In this document: piece after piece, positions 1 to 11,058 of the stretch | Layout of the letters: every line of letters begins with the position of its first letter | How positions within the stretch are numbered: position 1 is the first letter of the stretch | The notes under the pieces: model-generated | Told to the model about the DNA's origin: nothing | Seen by the model: the letters and a program-made list of their open reading frames with translations, nothing else | Database searches by the model: none | Program-made: the position numbers and the translations under genes | NCBI RefSeq assembly: GCF_046630445.1 | Contig: NC_092338.1 | Span: 343,733,501 to 343,797,500 of the forward strand | DNA from: Rutidosis leptorrhynchoides | Lineage: Eukaryota; Streptophyta; Magnoliopsida; Asterales; Asteraceae | DNA length: 64,000 bases | Direction of reading: 5' to 3'

Positions 1-1206
1 CCCGAGAAAGTCATTAAGATCGGTAACACCCTTTCGGAGGAAACTAAGAGTGCCCTATGCGAGCTGCTATCTAACAATGCCGATGTTTTTGCTTGGCAAG
101 AGTCAGACATGACAGGAGTTCCAAGGGAGGTAGCTGAACACCGCTTAAATGCAAATCCAAGCATAACGGCGGTACGGCAGAAAAAGAGGGGAATGGCACC
201 GGAACGTAGCGCGTTTCTGCACAACGAGGTGTAAAAGCTTGTTGACGCCAACATATTGAGGGAGGTTCGCTACCAAACCTGGGTAGCTAACCCGGTGCTA
301 GTCAAGAAAGCCAACGTGACGTGGCGCATGTGCGTTGATTTCAAAGACATCAACAAAGCATGCCCAAAGGATAACTATCCGTTACCAGAAATTGATTGGA
401 AGGTCGAGTCACTCGCCGGGTACCGCTTTAAATGCTTCCTCAACGCGTATAAAGGGTACCATCAGATTCAAATGGCGGAAGGAGACGAGGACAAGAAGGC
501 ATTTCACACTGACCGTGGCATCTTTTGCAACACTAAGATGCCTTTTGGACTAAAAAAGCCGGAGCAACGTATCAACGAGTGATAGACGCTGCCTTCAGGA
601 ACCAGATAGGACGCAACGTTGAAGCTTACGTCGATGATATCGTAATCAAAATCCATACAGAACCGTCTATCCTTAAAGATATCCAAGAAATGTTCGACTC
701 CTTGAGGAAAATCAATATGAAACTCAACCCGGAGAAATGCAGCTTTGGTTTCGAGGAGGGTAACTTTCTTGGTCACGTCGTGACGCCACGCGGCATCAGA
801 GCGAATCCGAAAAAGATTCAGGCTGTGGATGAGATGGTATCGCCACGTACGAAAAAGGAGGTACAAAGCTTGAATGGGAAGTTAGCAGCGTTGTCCAGGT
901 TCTTGTCAAAAGCAGCGGAGCGTTCTCTACCATTCTTTTAGGTGCTGAAGACAAGCATAGGTAAAAGTTTCAATTGGACACCGGAAGCAGAAAATGCCTT
1001 CCAAGAAATGAAAACGTTAATCAAAACTCTACCTACGCTAACAGCTCCGGTACCGGGTAAAGTGTTCGTTCTAGCTAATGACATTAACGTTACATGACTG
1101 TTTACTAATATTCCAAAAATTTCAGGAGAAACTTTAATTGTTTACTTAGCAGCGGGTACCGAAGCAATCAGCTCGGTACCAGTGGCGGAACGGGACGGAA
1201 CCCAGA
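1..1206 (+). pseudogene. Reverse transcriptase fragment of Tat-lineage pol, copy A
   Basis: The translation shows plant gypsy RT blocks: a fingers segment with VNPVLVKK-type context (WVANPVLVKKANVTWRMCVD), then DAYKGYHQI-like NAYKGYHQI, MPFGL, and the catalytic YVDD (AYVDDIVIK) in the second open stretch 579-941. Three lesions are visible: an in-frame TAA at 232-234 where copy B has GAA-type coding sequence, a one-base deletion in the A-run near 557 that shifts frame relative to copy B, and a TAG at 939-941 that copy B shares. The segment after 941 continues in frame into the RNase H connection, with an intron-like piece at 1057-1125. It ends at 1206 where element 1 inserted. Non-functional. 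Confidence 0.85.
1057..1125 (+). other. Intron-like segment (69 nt) in Tat pol, copy A
   Basis: Read straight through, pol meets a TGA here. The segment starts GTAAAG, has the exact plant branch-site form TACTAAT 23-29 nt before its end, and finishes TTTCAG followed by G. Removing it joins the codons for PVPG to ETLIVYLA, the expected sequence at the RT/RNase H connection. The copy B counterpart is 23498-23566, also 69 nt. Splicing is inferred from signals and frame, not observed. Confidence 0.6.
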
Positions 1207-4200
1207 TGAAATGTCCCGTTCTTATTGATTAAAAACGTTCCATATTAATTGATTTCGTTGCGAGGTTTTGACCTCTATATGAGACGTTTTTCAAAGACTG
1301 CATTCATTTTTAAAACAAACCATAACCTTTATTTCATAAATAAAGGTTTAAAAAGCTTTACGTAGATTATCAAATAATGATAATCTAAAATATCCTGTTT
1401 ACACACGACCATTACATAATGGTTTACAATACAAATATGTTACATCGAAATCAGTTTCTTGAATGCAGTTTTTACACAATATCATACAAACATGGACTCC
1501 AAATCTTGTCCTTATTTTAGTATGCAACAGCGGAAGCTCTTAATATTCACCTGAGAATAAACATGCTTTAAACGTCAACAAAAATGTTGGTGAGTTATAG
1601 GTTTAACCTATATATATCAAATCGTAACAATAGACCACAAGATTTCATATTTCAATACACATCCCATACATAGAGATAAAAATCATTCATATGGTGAACA
1701 CCTGGTAACCGACAATAACAAGATGCATATATAAGAATATCCCCATCATTCCGGGACACCCTTCGGATATGATATAAATTTCGAAGTACTAAAGCATCCG
1801 GTACTTTGGATGGGGTTTGTTAGGCCCAATAGATCTATCTTTAGGATTCGCGTCAATTAGGGTGTCTGTTCCCTAATTCTTAGATTACCAGACTTAATAA
1901 AAAGGGGCATATTCGATTTCGATAATTCAACCATAGAATGTAGTTTCACGTACTTGTGTCTATTTTGTAAATCATTTATAAAACCTGCATGTATTCTCAT
2001 CCCAAAAATATTAGATTTAAAAAGTGGGACTATAACTCACTTTCACAGATTTTTACTTCGTCGGGAAGTAAGACTTGGCCACTGTTGATTCACGAACCTA
2101 TAACAATATATACATATATATTAAAGTATGTTCAAAATATATTTACAACACTTATAATATATTTTGATGTTTTAAGTTTATTAAGTCAGCTGTCCTCGTT
2201 AGTAACCTATAACTAGTTGTCCACAGTTAGATGTACAGAAATAAATCGATAAATATTATCTTGAATCAATCCACGACCCAGTGTATACGTATCTCAGTAT
2301 TGATCACAACTCAAACTATATATATTTTGGAATCAACCTCAACCCTGTATAGCTAACTCCAACATTCACATATAGAGTGTCTATGGTTGTTCCGAAATAT
2401 ATATAGATGTGTCGACATGATAGGTCGAAACATTGTATACGTGTCTATGGTATCTCAAGATTACATAATATACAATACAAGTTGATTAAGTTATGGTTGG
2501 AATAGATTTGTTACCAATTTTCACGTAGCTAAAATGAGAAAAATTATCCAATCTTGTTTTACCCATAACTTCTTCATTTTAAATCCGTTTTGAGTGAATC
2601 AAATTGCTATGGTTTCATATTGAACTCTATTTTATGAATCTAAACAGAAAAAGTATAGGTTTATAGTCGGAAAAATAAGTTACAAGTCGTTTTTGTAAAG
2701 GTAGTCATTTCAGTCGAAAGAACGACGTCTAGATGACCATTTTAGAAAACATACTTCCACTTTGAGTTTAACCATAATTTTTGGATATAGTTTCATGTTC
2801 ATAATAAAAATCATTTTCTCAGAATAACAACTTTTAAATCAAAGTTTATCATAGTTTTTAATTAACTAACCCAAAACAGCCCGCGGTGTTACTACGACGG
2901 CGTAAATCCGGTTTTACGGTGTTTTTCGTGTTTCCAGGTTTTAAATCATTAAGTTAGCATATCATATAGATATAGAACATGTGTTTAGTTGATTTTAAAA
3001 GTCAAGTTAGAAGGATTAACTTTTGTTTGCGAACAAGTTTAGAATTAACTAAACTATGTTCTAGTGATTACAAGTTTAAACCTTCGAATAAGATAGCTTT
3101 ATATGTATGAATCGAATGATGTTATGAACATCATTACTACCTTAATTTCCTTGGATAAACCTACTGGAAAAGAGAAAAATGGATCTAGCTTCAATGGATC
3201 CTTGGATGGCTCGAAGTTCTTGAAGCAGAATCATGACACGAAAACAAGTTCAAGTAAGATCATTACTTGAAATAAGATTGTTATAGTTATAGAAATTGAA
3301 CCAAAGTTTGAATATGATTATTACCTTGTATTAGAATGATAACCTACTGTAAGAAACAAAGATTTCTTGAGGTTGGATGATCACCTTACAAGATTGGAAG
3401 TGAGCTAGCAAACTTGAAAGTATTCTTGATTTTATGAAACTAGAACTTTTGGAATTTATGAAGAACACTTAGAACTTGAAGATAGAACTTGAGAGAGATC
3501 AATTAGATGAAGAAAATTGAAGAATGAAAGTGTTTGTAGGTGTTTTTGGTCGTTGGTGTATGGATTAGATATAAAGGATATGTAATTTTGTTTTCATGTA
3601 AATAAGTCATGAATGATTACTCATATTTTTGTAATTTTATGAGATATTTCATGCTAGTTGCCAAATGATGGTTCCCACATGTGTTAGGTGACTCACATGG
3701 GCTGCTAAGAGCTGATCATTGGAGTGTATATACCAATAGTACATACATCTAAAAGCTGTGTATTGTACGAGTACGAATACGGGTGCATACGAGTAGAATT
3801 GTTGATGAAACTGAACGAGGATGTAATTGTAAGCATTTTTGTTAAGTAGAAGTATTTTGATAAGTGTATTGAAGTCTTTCAAAAGTGTATAAATACATAT
3901 TAAAACACTACATGTATATACATTTTAACTGAGTCGTTAAGTCATCGTTAGTCGTTACATGTAAGTGTTGTTTTGAAACCTTTAGGTTAACGATCTTGTT
4001 AAATGTTGTTAACCCAATGTTTATAATATCAAATGAGATTTTAAATTATTATATTATCATGATATTATCATGTATGAATATCTCTTAATATGATATATAT
4101 ACATTAAATGTCTTTACAACGATAATCGTTACATATATGTCTCGTTTAAAAATCATTAAGTTAGTAGTCTTGTTTTTACATATGTAGTTCATTGTTAATA

Positions 4201-4464
4201 TACTTTATGATATGTTTTCTTATCATAGTATCATGTTAACTATATATATATATATATATCCATATATATGTCATCATATAGTTTTTACAAGTTTTAACGT
4301 TCGTGAATCACCGATCAACTTGGGTGGTCAATTGTCTATATGAAACATATTTCAATTAATCAAGTCTTAACAAGTTTGATTGCTTAACATGTTGGAAACA
4401 TTTAATCATGTAAATATCAATCTCAATTAATATATATAAACATGGAAAAGTTCAGGTCACTACA
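1207..4464 (-). repeat. 3' LTR of element 1
   Basis: On the plus strand it reads TGAAATGTCCCG at the left edge and GGTCACTACA at the right, so in element orientation it is TG...CA. It is directly repeated at 11059-14316. It is AT-rich with no credible gene. It contains the block CACCTGAGAATAAACATGC shared with other LTR families in this window and CTCTATATGAGACGTTTTT near its left end. Confidence 0.97.
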
Positions 4465-4500
4465 GTACCTACCCGTTAAATAAATTTCGTCCCGAAATTT
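4465..4500 (-). promoter_or_regulatory. Polypurine tract and upstream palindrome of element 1
   Basis: In element orientation the sequence ends AACGGGTAGGTAC directly against the 3' LTR start TGTAGTGACC. This purine-rich stretch is the plus-strand primer site. Immediately upstream, 4482-4500 is the near-palindrome AAATTTCGGGACGAAATTT, which abuts the gag-pol stop codon. The same arrangement occurs in elements 2, 3 and 4. Confidence 0.85.
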
Positions 4501-7500
4501 TAAGCTGTTGAAGGTGTTGACGAATCTTCTGGAAATAGATGAGGGTATTTCTTCTTCATCTGATCTTCACGCTCCCAGGTGAACTCGGGTCCTCTACGAG
4601 CATTCCATCTAACCTTAACAATTGGTATCTTGTTTTGCTTAAGTCTTTTAACCTCACGATCCATTATTTCGACGGGTTCTTCGATGAATTGAAGTTTTTC
4701 GTTGATTTGGATTTCATCTAACGGAATAGTGAGATCTTCTTTAGCAAAACATTTCTTTAAATTCGAGACGTGGAAAGTGTTATGTACAGCCGCGAGTTGT
4801 TGAGGTAACTCTAGTCGGTAAGCTACTGGTCCGACACGATCAATAATCTTGAATGGTCCAATATACCTTGGATTTAATTTCCCTCGTTTACCAAATCGAA
4901 CAACGCCTTTCCAAGGTGCAACTTTAAGCATGACCATCTCTCCAATTTCAAATTCTATATCTTTTCTTTTAATGTCAGCGTAGCTCTTTTGTCGACTTTG
5001 GGCGGTTTTCAACCGTTGTTGAATTTGGATGATCTTCTCGGTAGTTTCTTGTATAATCTCCGGACCCGTAATCTGTCTATCCCCCACTTCACTCCAACAA
5101 ATCGGAGACCTGCACTTTCTACCATAAAGTGCTTCAAACGGCGCCATCTCAATGCTTGAATGGTAGCTGTTGTTGTAGGAAAATTCTGCTAACGGTAGAT
5201 GTCGATCCCAACTGTTTCCGAAATCAATAACACATGCTCGTAGCATGTCTTCAAGCGTTTGTATCGTCCTTTCGCTCTGCCCATCAGTTTGTGGATGATA
5301 GGCAGTACTCATATCTAGACGAGTTCCTAATGCTTGCTGTAATGTCTGCCAGAATCTTGAAATAAATCTGCCATCCCTATCAGAGATAATAGAGATTGGT
5401 ATTCCATGTCTGGAGACGACTTCCTTCAAATACAGTCGTGCTAACTTCTCCATCTTGTCATCTTCTCTTATTGGTAGGAAGTGTGCTGATTTGGTGAGAC
5501 GGTCAACTATTACCCAAATAGTATCAAAACCACTTGCAGTCCTTGGCAATTTAGTGATGAAATCCATGGTAATGTTTTCCCATTTCCATTCCAGGATTTC
5601 GGGTTGTTGAAGTAGACCTGATGGTTTCTGATGCTCAGCTTTGACCTTAGAACACGTCAAACATTCTCCTACGTATTTAGCAACATCGGCTTTCATACCC
5701 GGCCACCAAAAATGTTTCTTGAGATCCTTATACATCTTCCCCGTTCCAGGATGTATTGAGTATCTGGTTTTATGAGCTTCTCTAAGTACCATTTCTCTCA
5801 TATCTCCAAATTTTGGTACCCAAATCCTTTCAGCCCTATACCGGGTTCCGTCTTCCCGAATATTAAGATGCTTATCCGATCCTTTGGGTATTTCATCCTT
5901 TAAATTTCCCTCTTTTAAAACTCCTTGTTGCGCCTCCTTTATTTGAGTAGTAATGTTATTATGAATCATTATATTCATAGATTTTACTCGAATGGGTTCT
6001 CTGTCCTTCCTGCTCAAGGCATCGGCTACCACATTTGCCTTCCCCGGGTGGTAACGAATCTCAAAGTCGTAATCATTCAATAATTCAATCCACCTACGCT
6101 GCCTCATATTCAGTTGTTTCTGATTAAATATGTGTTGAAGACTTTTGTGGTCGGTATATATAATACTTCTGACCCCATATAAGTAGTGCCTCCAAGTCTT
6201 TAATGCAAAAACAACCGCGCCTAATTCCAAATCATGCGTCGTATAATTTTGTTCGTGAATCTTCAATTGTCTAGACGCATAAGCAATCACCTTCGTTCGT
6301 TGCATTAATACACAACCGAGACCTTGCTTTGATGCATCACAATAAATCACAAAATCATCATTCCCTTCAGGCAATGACAATATAGGTGCCGTAGTTAGCT
6401 TTTTCTTCAATAACTGAAACGCTTTCTCTTGTTCATCATTCCATTCAAATTTCTTCCCTTTATGCGTTAATGCAGTCAAGGGTTTTGCTATTCTGGAAAA
6501 GTCTTGGATGAACCTTCTGTAGTAACCAGCTAGTCCTAAAAACTGGCGTATGTGTTTCGGAGTTTTCGGGGTTTCCCACTTTTCAACAGTTTCTATCTTT
6601 GCCGGATCCACCTTAATACCTTCTTTGTTCACTATGTGACCGAGGAATTGAACTTCTTCCAACCAAAATGCACACTTTGAAAACTTAGCGTACAATTCTT
6701 CCTTCCTCAATACTTCTAACACCTTTCTCAAATGTTCACCGTGTTCTTGGTCATTCTTTGAGTAAATAAGTATGTCATCAATGAAAACAATGACAAACTT
6801 GTCAAGGTATGGTCCACACACTCGGTTCATAAGGTCCATGAACACAGCTGGTGCATTAGTTAAACCAAACGGCATGACCATAAACTCGTAATGACCGTAA
6901 CGTGTTCTGAAAGCAGTCTTTGGAATATCATCTTCTTTCACCCGCATTTGATGATACCCGGAACGTAAGTCAATCTTTGAATAAACAGACGAGCCTTGTA
7001 GTTGATCAAATAAGTCGTCGATTCTCGGTAGTGGGTAGCGGTTCTTGATGGTAAGTTTGTTCAACTCTCGGTAGTCGATACACAACCTGAATGTACCATC
7101 TTTCTTCTTGACAAACAAAACAGGAGCTCCCCACGGTGATGTGCTTGGTCGAATGAAACCACGCTCTAAAAGTTCTTGTAATTGGCTTTGCAGTTCTTTC
7201 ATCTCGCTGGGTACGAGTCTGTAAGGAGCACGAGCTATTGGTGCAGCTCCTGGTACAAGATCTATTTGAAATTCAACGGATCGATGTGGGGGTAATCCCG
7301 GTAATTCTTTCGGAAATACATCGGGAAATTCTTTTGCAATGGGAACATCATTGATGCTCTTTTCTTCAGTTTGTACTTTCTCGACGTGTGCTAGAACAGC
7401 ATAGCAACCTTTTCTTATTAGTTTTTGTGCCTTCAAATTACTAATAAGATGTAGCTTCGTGTTGCCCTTTTCTCCGTACACCATTAAGGGTTTTCCTTTT

Positions 7501-9107
7501 TCTCGTATAATGCGAATTGCATTTTTGTAACAAACGATCTCTGCTTTCACTTCTTTCAACCAGTCCATACCGATTATCACATCAAAACTCCCTAACTCTA
7601 CTGGTATCAAATCAATCTTAAATGTTTCGCTAACCAGTTTAATTTCTCGATTCCGACATATATTATCTGCTGAAATTAATTTACCATTTGCTAATTCGAG
7701 TAAAAATTTAATATCCAAAGGCGTCAATGGACAACTTAATTTAGCACAAAAATCTCTACTCATATAGCTTCTATCCGCACCCGAATCAAATAAAACGTAA
7801 GCAGATTTATTGTCAATAAGAAACGTACCCGTAACAAGCTCCGGGTCTTCCTGTGCCTCTACCGCATTAATATTGAAAACTCTTCCACGGCCTTGTCCAT
7901 TCGTGTTCTCCTGGTTCGGGCAATTTCTAATAATGTGGCCTGGTTTTCCACATTTATAACAAACTACATTGGCATAACTTGCTCCGACACTACTTGCTCC
8001 GCCATTACTCGTTCCGACACCATTTGTTCCTTTCGTTCTATTAACCCCTGGTCCGTAGACCACACACTTCGCCGCGCTATGACCATTTCTTTTGCACTTG
8101 TTGCAAAATTTGGTGCAGAACCCCGAGTGATTCTTTTCACACCTTTGGCATAGCTGCTTCTGATTGTTGTTGTTGCGGTTATTATTGTTGTTGGAATGAT
8201 TGTTGTAGTTGTTGTTGTTGTTGTTGTTGTTGTTGTTGGGCCGTTTGTTGTAGTTGCGATTGATGTTGCGATTGTTGGGATAATTGTTGCGATTATTGTT
8301 GTAATTGCTGTTGTTGTTGTATTGGTGATTCTTATCACCGTTTTCCTCCCACTTTCTTTTGACTTGCTTCACATTGGCCTCTTCAGCAGTCTGTTCTTTA
8401 ATTCTTTCTTCAATCTGGTTCACTAGTTTGTGAGCCATTCTACATGCCTGTTGTATGGAGGCGGGCTCGTGTGAACTTATATCTTCTTGGATTCTTTCCG
8501 GTAATCCTTTCACAAACGCGTCGATCTTCTCTTCCTCATCTTCGAATGCTCCCGGACACAATAGGCACAATTCTGTGAATCGTCTTTGGTACGTGGTAAT
8601 ATCAAATCCTTGGGTTCGTAACCCTCTAAGTTCTGTCTTGAGCTTATTGACCTCGGTTCTGGGACGGTACTTCTCGTTCATCAAGTGCTTGAATGCTGAC
8701 CACGGTAGTGCGTACGCATCGTCTTGTCCCACTTGCTCTAGATAGGTATTCCACCATGTTAACGCAGAACCTGTGAAGGTATGCGTAGCGTACTTCACTT
8801 TATCCTCTTCAGTACACTTACTTATGGCAAACACCGATTCGACCTTCTCGGTCCACCGTTTCAATCCAATCGGTCCTTCGGTTCCATCAAATTCCAAAGG
8901 TTTGCAGGCAGTGAATTCTTTGTAGGTGCATCCTACACGATTTCCTGTACTGCTAGATCCAAGGTTATTGTTGGTATGTAGCGCAGCCTGTACTGCGGCT
9001 ATGTTTGAAGCTAGAAAAGTACGGAATTCCTCTTCATTCATATTCACGGTGTGTCGAGTAGTCGGTGCCATTTCCTTCAAAATAGTCAAATGGAACAAGT
9101 TAATCAT
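4500..9107 (-). CDS. Gag-Pol polyprotein, Tekay chromovirus (element 1), intact
   Basis: One ORF of 1535 codons. The likely start is the second Met (ATG at 9071-9069, before APTTRHTVN), because the first 12 codons look like leader. Domains: Gag core about residues 60-235 (WWNTYL near 120), Asn-rich low-complexity 260-315, zinc-binding Cys/His cluster 320-348 and a CCHC knuckle [14 protein letters not shown] at 383-396. Protease has DSGA with catalytic Asp near 441. RT about 640-830 has MPFGLTNAP and FIDDIL (Asp 777-778). RNase H about 915-1035 has YCDAS and YTDHKSL. Integrase about 1105-1420 has a zinc-binding head (HPGTG, CLTCSK) and a D-D-35-E triad at about 1182, 1243, 1279. The C-terminal chromodomain is about 1470-1530. 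No stop or frameshift is seen. It replicates the element through virus-like particles and integrates it. Confidence 0.95.
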   Translation of the reverse strand: MINLFHLTILKEMAPTTRHTVNMNEEEFRTFLASNIAAVQAALHTNNNLGSSSTGNRVGCTYKEFTACKPLEFDGTEGPIGLKRWTEKVESVFAISKCTEEDKVKYATHTFTGSALTWWNTYLEQVGQDDAYALPWSAFKHLMNEKYRPRTEVNKLKTELRGLRTQGFDITTYQRRFTELCLLCPGAFEDEEEKIDAFVKGLPERIQEDISSHEPASIQQACRMAHKLVNQIEERIKEQTAEEANVKQVKRKWEENGDKNHQYNNNSNYNNNRNNYPNNRNINRNYNKRPNNNNNNNNNNYNNHSNNNNNRNNNNQKQLCQRCEKNHSGFCTKFCNKCKRNGHSAAKCVVYGPGVNRTKGTNGVGTSNGGASSVGASYANVVCYKCGKPGHIIRNCPNQENTNGQGRGRVFNINAVEAQEDPELVTGTFLIDNKSAYVLFDSGADRSYMSRDFCAKLSCPLTPLDIKFLLELANGKLISADNICRNREIKLVSETFKIDLIPVELGSFDVIIGMDWLKEVKAEIVCYKNAIRIIREKGKPLMVYGEKGNTKLHLISNLKAQKLIRKGCYAVLAHVEKVQTEEKSINDVPIAKEFPDVFPKELPGLPPHRSVEFQIDLVPGAAPIARAPYRLVPSEMKELQSQLQELLERGFIRPSTSPWGAPVLFVKKKDGTFRLCIDYRELNKLTIKNRYPLPRIDDLFDQLQGSSVYSKIDLRSGYHQMRVKEDDIPKTAFRTRYGHYEFMVMPFGLTNAPAVFMDLMNRVCGPYLDKFVIVFIDDILIYSKNDQEHGEHLRKVLEVLRKEELYAKFSKCAFWLEEVQFLGHIVNKEGIKVDPAKIETVEKWETPKTPKHIRQFLGLAGYYRRFIQDFSRIAKPLTALTHKGKKFEWNDEQEKAFQLLKKKLTTAPILSLPEGNDDFVIYCDASKQGLGCVLMQRTKVIAYASRQLKIHEQNYTTHDLELGAVVFALKTWRHYLYGVRSIIYTDHKSLQHIFNQKQLNMRQRRWIELLNDYDFEIRYHPGKANVVADALSRKDREPIRVKSMNIMIHNNITTQIKEAQQGVLKEGNLKDEIPKGSDKHLNIREDGTRYRAERIWVPKFGDMREMVLREAHKTRYSIHPGTGKMYKDLKKHFWWPGMKADVAKYVGECLTCSKVKAEHQKPSGLLQQPEILEWKWENITMDFITKLPRTASGFDTIWVIVDRLTKSAHFLPIREDDKMEKLARLYLKEVVSRHGIPISIISDRDGRFISRFWQTLQQALGTRLDMSTAYHPQTDGQSERTIQTLEDMLRACVIDFGNSWDRHLPLAEFSYNNSYHSSIEMAPFEALYGRKCRSPICWSEVGDRQITGPEIIQETTEKIIQIQQRLKTAQSRQKSYADIKRKDIEFEIGEMVMLKVAPWKGVVRFGKRGKLNPRYIGPFKIIDRVGPVAYRLELPQQLAAVHNTFHVSNLKKCFAKEDLTIPLDEIQINEKLQFIEEPVEIMDREVKRLKQNKIPIVKVRWNARRGPEFTWEREDQMKKKYPHLFPEDSSTPSTA

Positions 9108-9412
9108 ACAGAATATTAAGAGTAGTTAATAGTATTTCGTAGCATAATATGAACTCATTTATAAAAGCTTTTTCTTCATATTAGCATTTTATAAGTTTAA
9201 ATTCGGGTAGTACCTACCCGTTAAGTTCATACTTAGTAGCTAATATACAATTCAACTACTACAATTCTATATGAAAAACTGATTATAATAATATTTCGCG
9301 TTCAAACTTTTATACAATATTTTACAAACTTACAATACCGCTTATTTTACATAAAGCATGATATATACCACACAATAACTTTGATACAAGATAGTTGTGA
9401 AGATAATTCTAG
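9108..9412 (-). other. Leader between F-box ORF and gag in element 1, with an internal PPT-like motif
   Basis: This is non-coding and AT-rich. Around 9206-9224 it carries, in element orientation, TTAACGGGTAGGTAC followed by TACCCG, a copy of the bases that form the real PPT next to the 3' LTR. The motif is inside a 7-bp inverted repeat (CGGGTAG, CTACCCG). The same motif is conserved in element 2 at 29731-29748. Confidence 0.6.
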
Positions 9413-10096
9413 CTAGTACACAAGTCGTTCAGCAAAGGCAATAAAGACACGTAATTCATACGTCCAGAAACAAGTCATGCATTCTGGTTTTACTAGGACT
9501 ACTTCCCATCCTTGGTCTTGTGCAACATAACCGTTATGGCCGTTGATAAGACAGCATGTTGTAACGTCATCAAAGGGACGAGGGTTACGTAATGTCCAAC
9601 AGTCCCGTAATAATCTAAAAACCTCATTTCTTACCCCAATTACCGACTCCGTCACTTGTGGAAACGTTTTGTTTAATAGTTGTAGCCCGATGTTCTTGTT
9701 CTCACTTTGGTGGGAAGCGAACATTACTAATCCGTAAGCATAACATGCTTCTTTATGTTGCATGTTAGCCGCTTTTTCTAAATCACGAAGTCCAATATTC
9801 GGATATATTGAGTCAAAATAATTTCTTAACCCGTTGCGTAAAATAGCATTTGGGTTCCCCGCAATATATGCGTCAAAGTAAACACATCGTAACTTATGGG
9901 TTTCCCAATGTGATATCCCCCATCTTTCAAACGAAAGTCTCTTATAAACCAAGACATTCTTGGAACGTTCTTCGAATGTCTTACAAACTGATCTCGCCTT
10001 AAATAGTTGTGCCGAAGAATTCTGGCCGACTCTAGACAAGATTTCATCAATCATGTCTCCGGGTAGGTCTCTTAAAATATTGGGTTGTCTATCCAT
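9413..10096 (-). CDS. F-box protein carried by retrotransposon element 1
   Basis: This 227-aa ORF lies between the PBS and gag. Residues about 8-55 form an F-box (LRDLPGDMIDEILSRVG, then ARSVCKTFEERS and KNVLVYKRLSFERW). The C-terminal part resembles plant F-box proteins of the At2g35280/At1g67623 type: a Sel1-like helix pair (GLRDLEKAANMQHKEACYAY, then GLVMF), and a Cys/Trp-rich tail with CCLINGHNGYV and CMTCFWTYE. Such proteins act as substrate adaptors in SCF ubiquitin ligases; activity here is unproven. The ORF is unrelated to gag or pol and looks captured from a host gene. The copy in element 2 (28860-29543) differs at 3 residues by eye. A splice-acceptor-like TCTATTTTACAG lies 14 nt upstream of the ATG. 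Confidence 0.85.
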   Translation of the reverse strand: MDRQPNILRDLPGDMIDEILSRVGQNSSAQLFKARSVCKTFEERSKNVLVYKRLSFERWGISHWETHKLRCVYFDAYIAGNPNAILRNGLRNYFDSIYPNIGLRDLEKAANMQHKEACYAYGLVMFASHQSENKNIGLQLLNKTFPQVTESVIGVRNEVFRLLRDCWTLRNPRPFDDVTTCCLINGHNGYVAQDQGWEVVLVKPECMTCFWTYELRVFIAFAERLVY

Positions 10097-10234
10097 TTTG
10101 TGTTTTTAAACTGTAAAATAGACAAGAGTTAGATTCATAAAAAAAAATACTTATTAATACAAGCAATTTTTACATATATCATAAAGCATAAGAATACTAT
10201 ATTACATATATTACACCACACGAATACAACTATC

Positions 10235-10849
10235 TTATTCCGACTCGCTCGTTTCTTCTTCTTCGGTTTTGGTTCGTTTTTCCAAGTTTCTAGGGATATA
10301 TGATGTTCCCCTAATACGAGCCGTCGTTGTCCACATTGGTTTAGAAAAACCTGGTGGTTTAGAGGTTCCCGGGTCATTGTTACAACTTAAGGACTTCGGG
10401 GGTTGACGATACATATAAAGTTCATCGGGGTTGGAATTAGATTTCTCTATTTTTATGCCCTTTCCCTTATTATTTTCTTTTGCCTTTTTAAATTCAGTTG
10501 GGGTAATTTCTATAATATCATCGGAATTCTCGTCGGAATCCGATTCATCGGAGAATTGGTAATCCTCCCAATATTTTGCTTCCTTGGCGGAAACACCATT
10601 GACCATTATTAACTTTGGTCGGTTGGTTGAGGATTTTCTTTTACTTAACCGTTTTATTATTTCCCCCACCGGTTCTATTTCTTCATCCGGTTCCGATTCT
10701 TCTTCCGGTTCCGATTCTTCTTCCGGTTTCGACTCTTCTTCCGGTTCCTCTTCGGGAACTTGTGAATCAGTCCACAAATCATTCCAATTTACATTTGACT
10801 CTTCATTATTATTAGGTGAGTCAATGGGACTTGTTCTAGAGGTAGACAT
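10235..10849 (-). CDS. Acidic low-complexity protein of element 1 (unknown function)
   Basis: This 204-aa ORF is the first after the PBS. I do not recognise a named family. Residues 30-62 are Glu/Pro/Ser repeats (EEESEP-type units), followed by a basic patch KRLSKRKSSTNRP, then AKYWEDYQFSDESDSDENSDD, a Lys/Gly-rich stretch and a C-terminal acidic tail EEEETSESE. It looks intrinsically disordered; alternating acidic and basic blocks would suit a nucleic-acid or chromatin-binding role, which is inference only. The ORF is also open in element 2 (28108-28722) with about 9 substitutions in 204 residues. It ends 138 nt before the F-box ATG, and the two ORFs may share a leader transcript. Confidence 0.7.
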   Translation of the reverse strand: MSTSRTSPIDSPNNNEESNVNWNDLWTDSQVPEEEPEEESKPEEESEPEEESEPDEEIEPVGEIIKRLSKRKSSTNRPKLIMVNGVSAKEAKYWEDYQFSDESDSDENSDDIIEITPTEFKKAKENNKGKGIKIEKSNSNPDELYMYRQPPKSLSCNNDPGTSKPPGFSKPMWTTTARIRGTSYIPRNLEKRTKTEEEETSESE

Positions 10850-11039
10850 CTATCACATAATATCAAACACGTTAAGAGATTAATATATCACATAATATTC
10901 ATATGTTAAAAATATATAGTTTCCAACAAAAATGTTAAGCAATCATTTTTAAAGAAAACACGGTCGAAGTCCAGACTCACTAATGCATCCTAACAAACTC
11001 GATTAGACACACTAATGCAAATTTTCTGGTTCTCTAAGA
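10850..11039 (-). other. 5' leader of element 1 between PBS and acidic ORF
   Basis: Non-coding. It contains, in element orientation, GCATTAGTGAGTCTGGACTTCGACC shortly after the PBS. GCATTAGTGAGTCT recurs at the same place in element 2 and in element 3, so it is a candidate conserved leader signal (packaging or dimerisation), by inference. Confidence 0.5.
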
Positions 11040-11056
11040 CCAACGCTCGGATACCA
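11040..11056 (-). promoter_or_regulatory. Primer binding site of element 1
   Basis: In element orientation TGGTATCCGAGCGTTGG begins 2 nt after the 5' LTR end. It matches the initiator-Met tRNA type PBS (TGGTATCAGAGC...) with one change, A to C, in the first 12 bases. The same variant occurs in element 2. Confidence 0.85.
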
Positions 11057-11058
11057 AC

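Noticed and set aside
1989-2216. 75-codon open stretch in the LTR of element 1, repeated at 11841-12068, and 77-codon stretch at 3649-3882/13501-13734
   Set aside because: Identical only because the LTRs are identical; AT-rich, no domain, and indels disrupt the matching region in element 2.
7964-8338. Thr-rich 124-codon open stretch overlapping gag of element 1 (also 30618-30995 in element 2)
   Set aside because: It is an alternative frame of the AAC-repeat that encodes the Asn-rich segment of Gag; no independent support.
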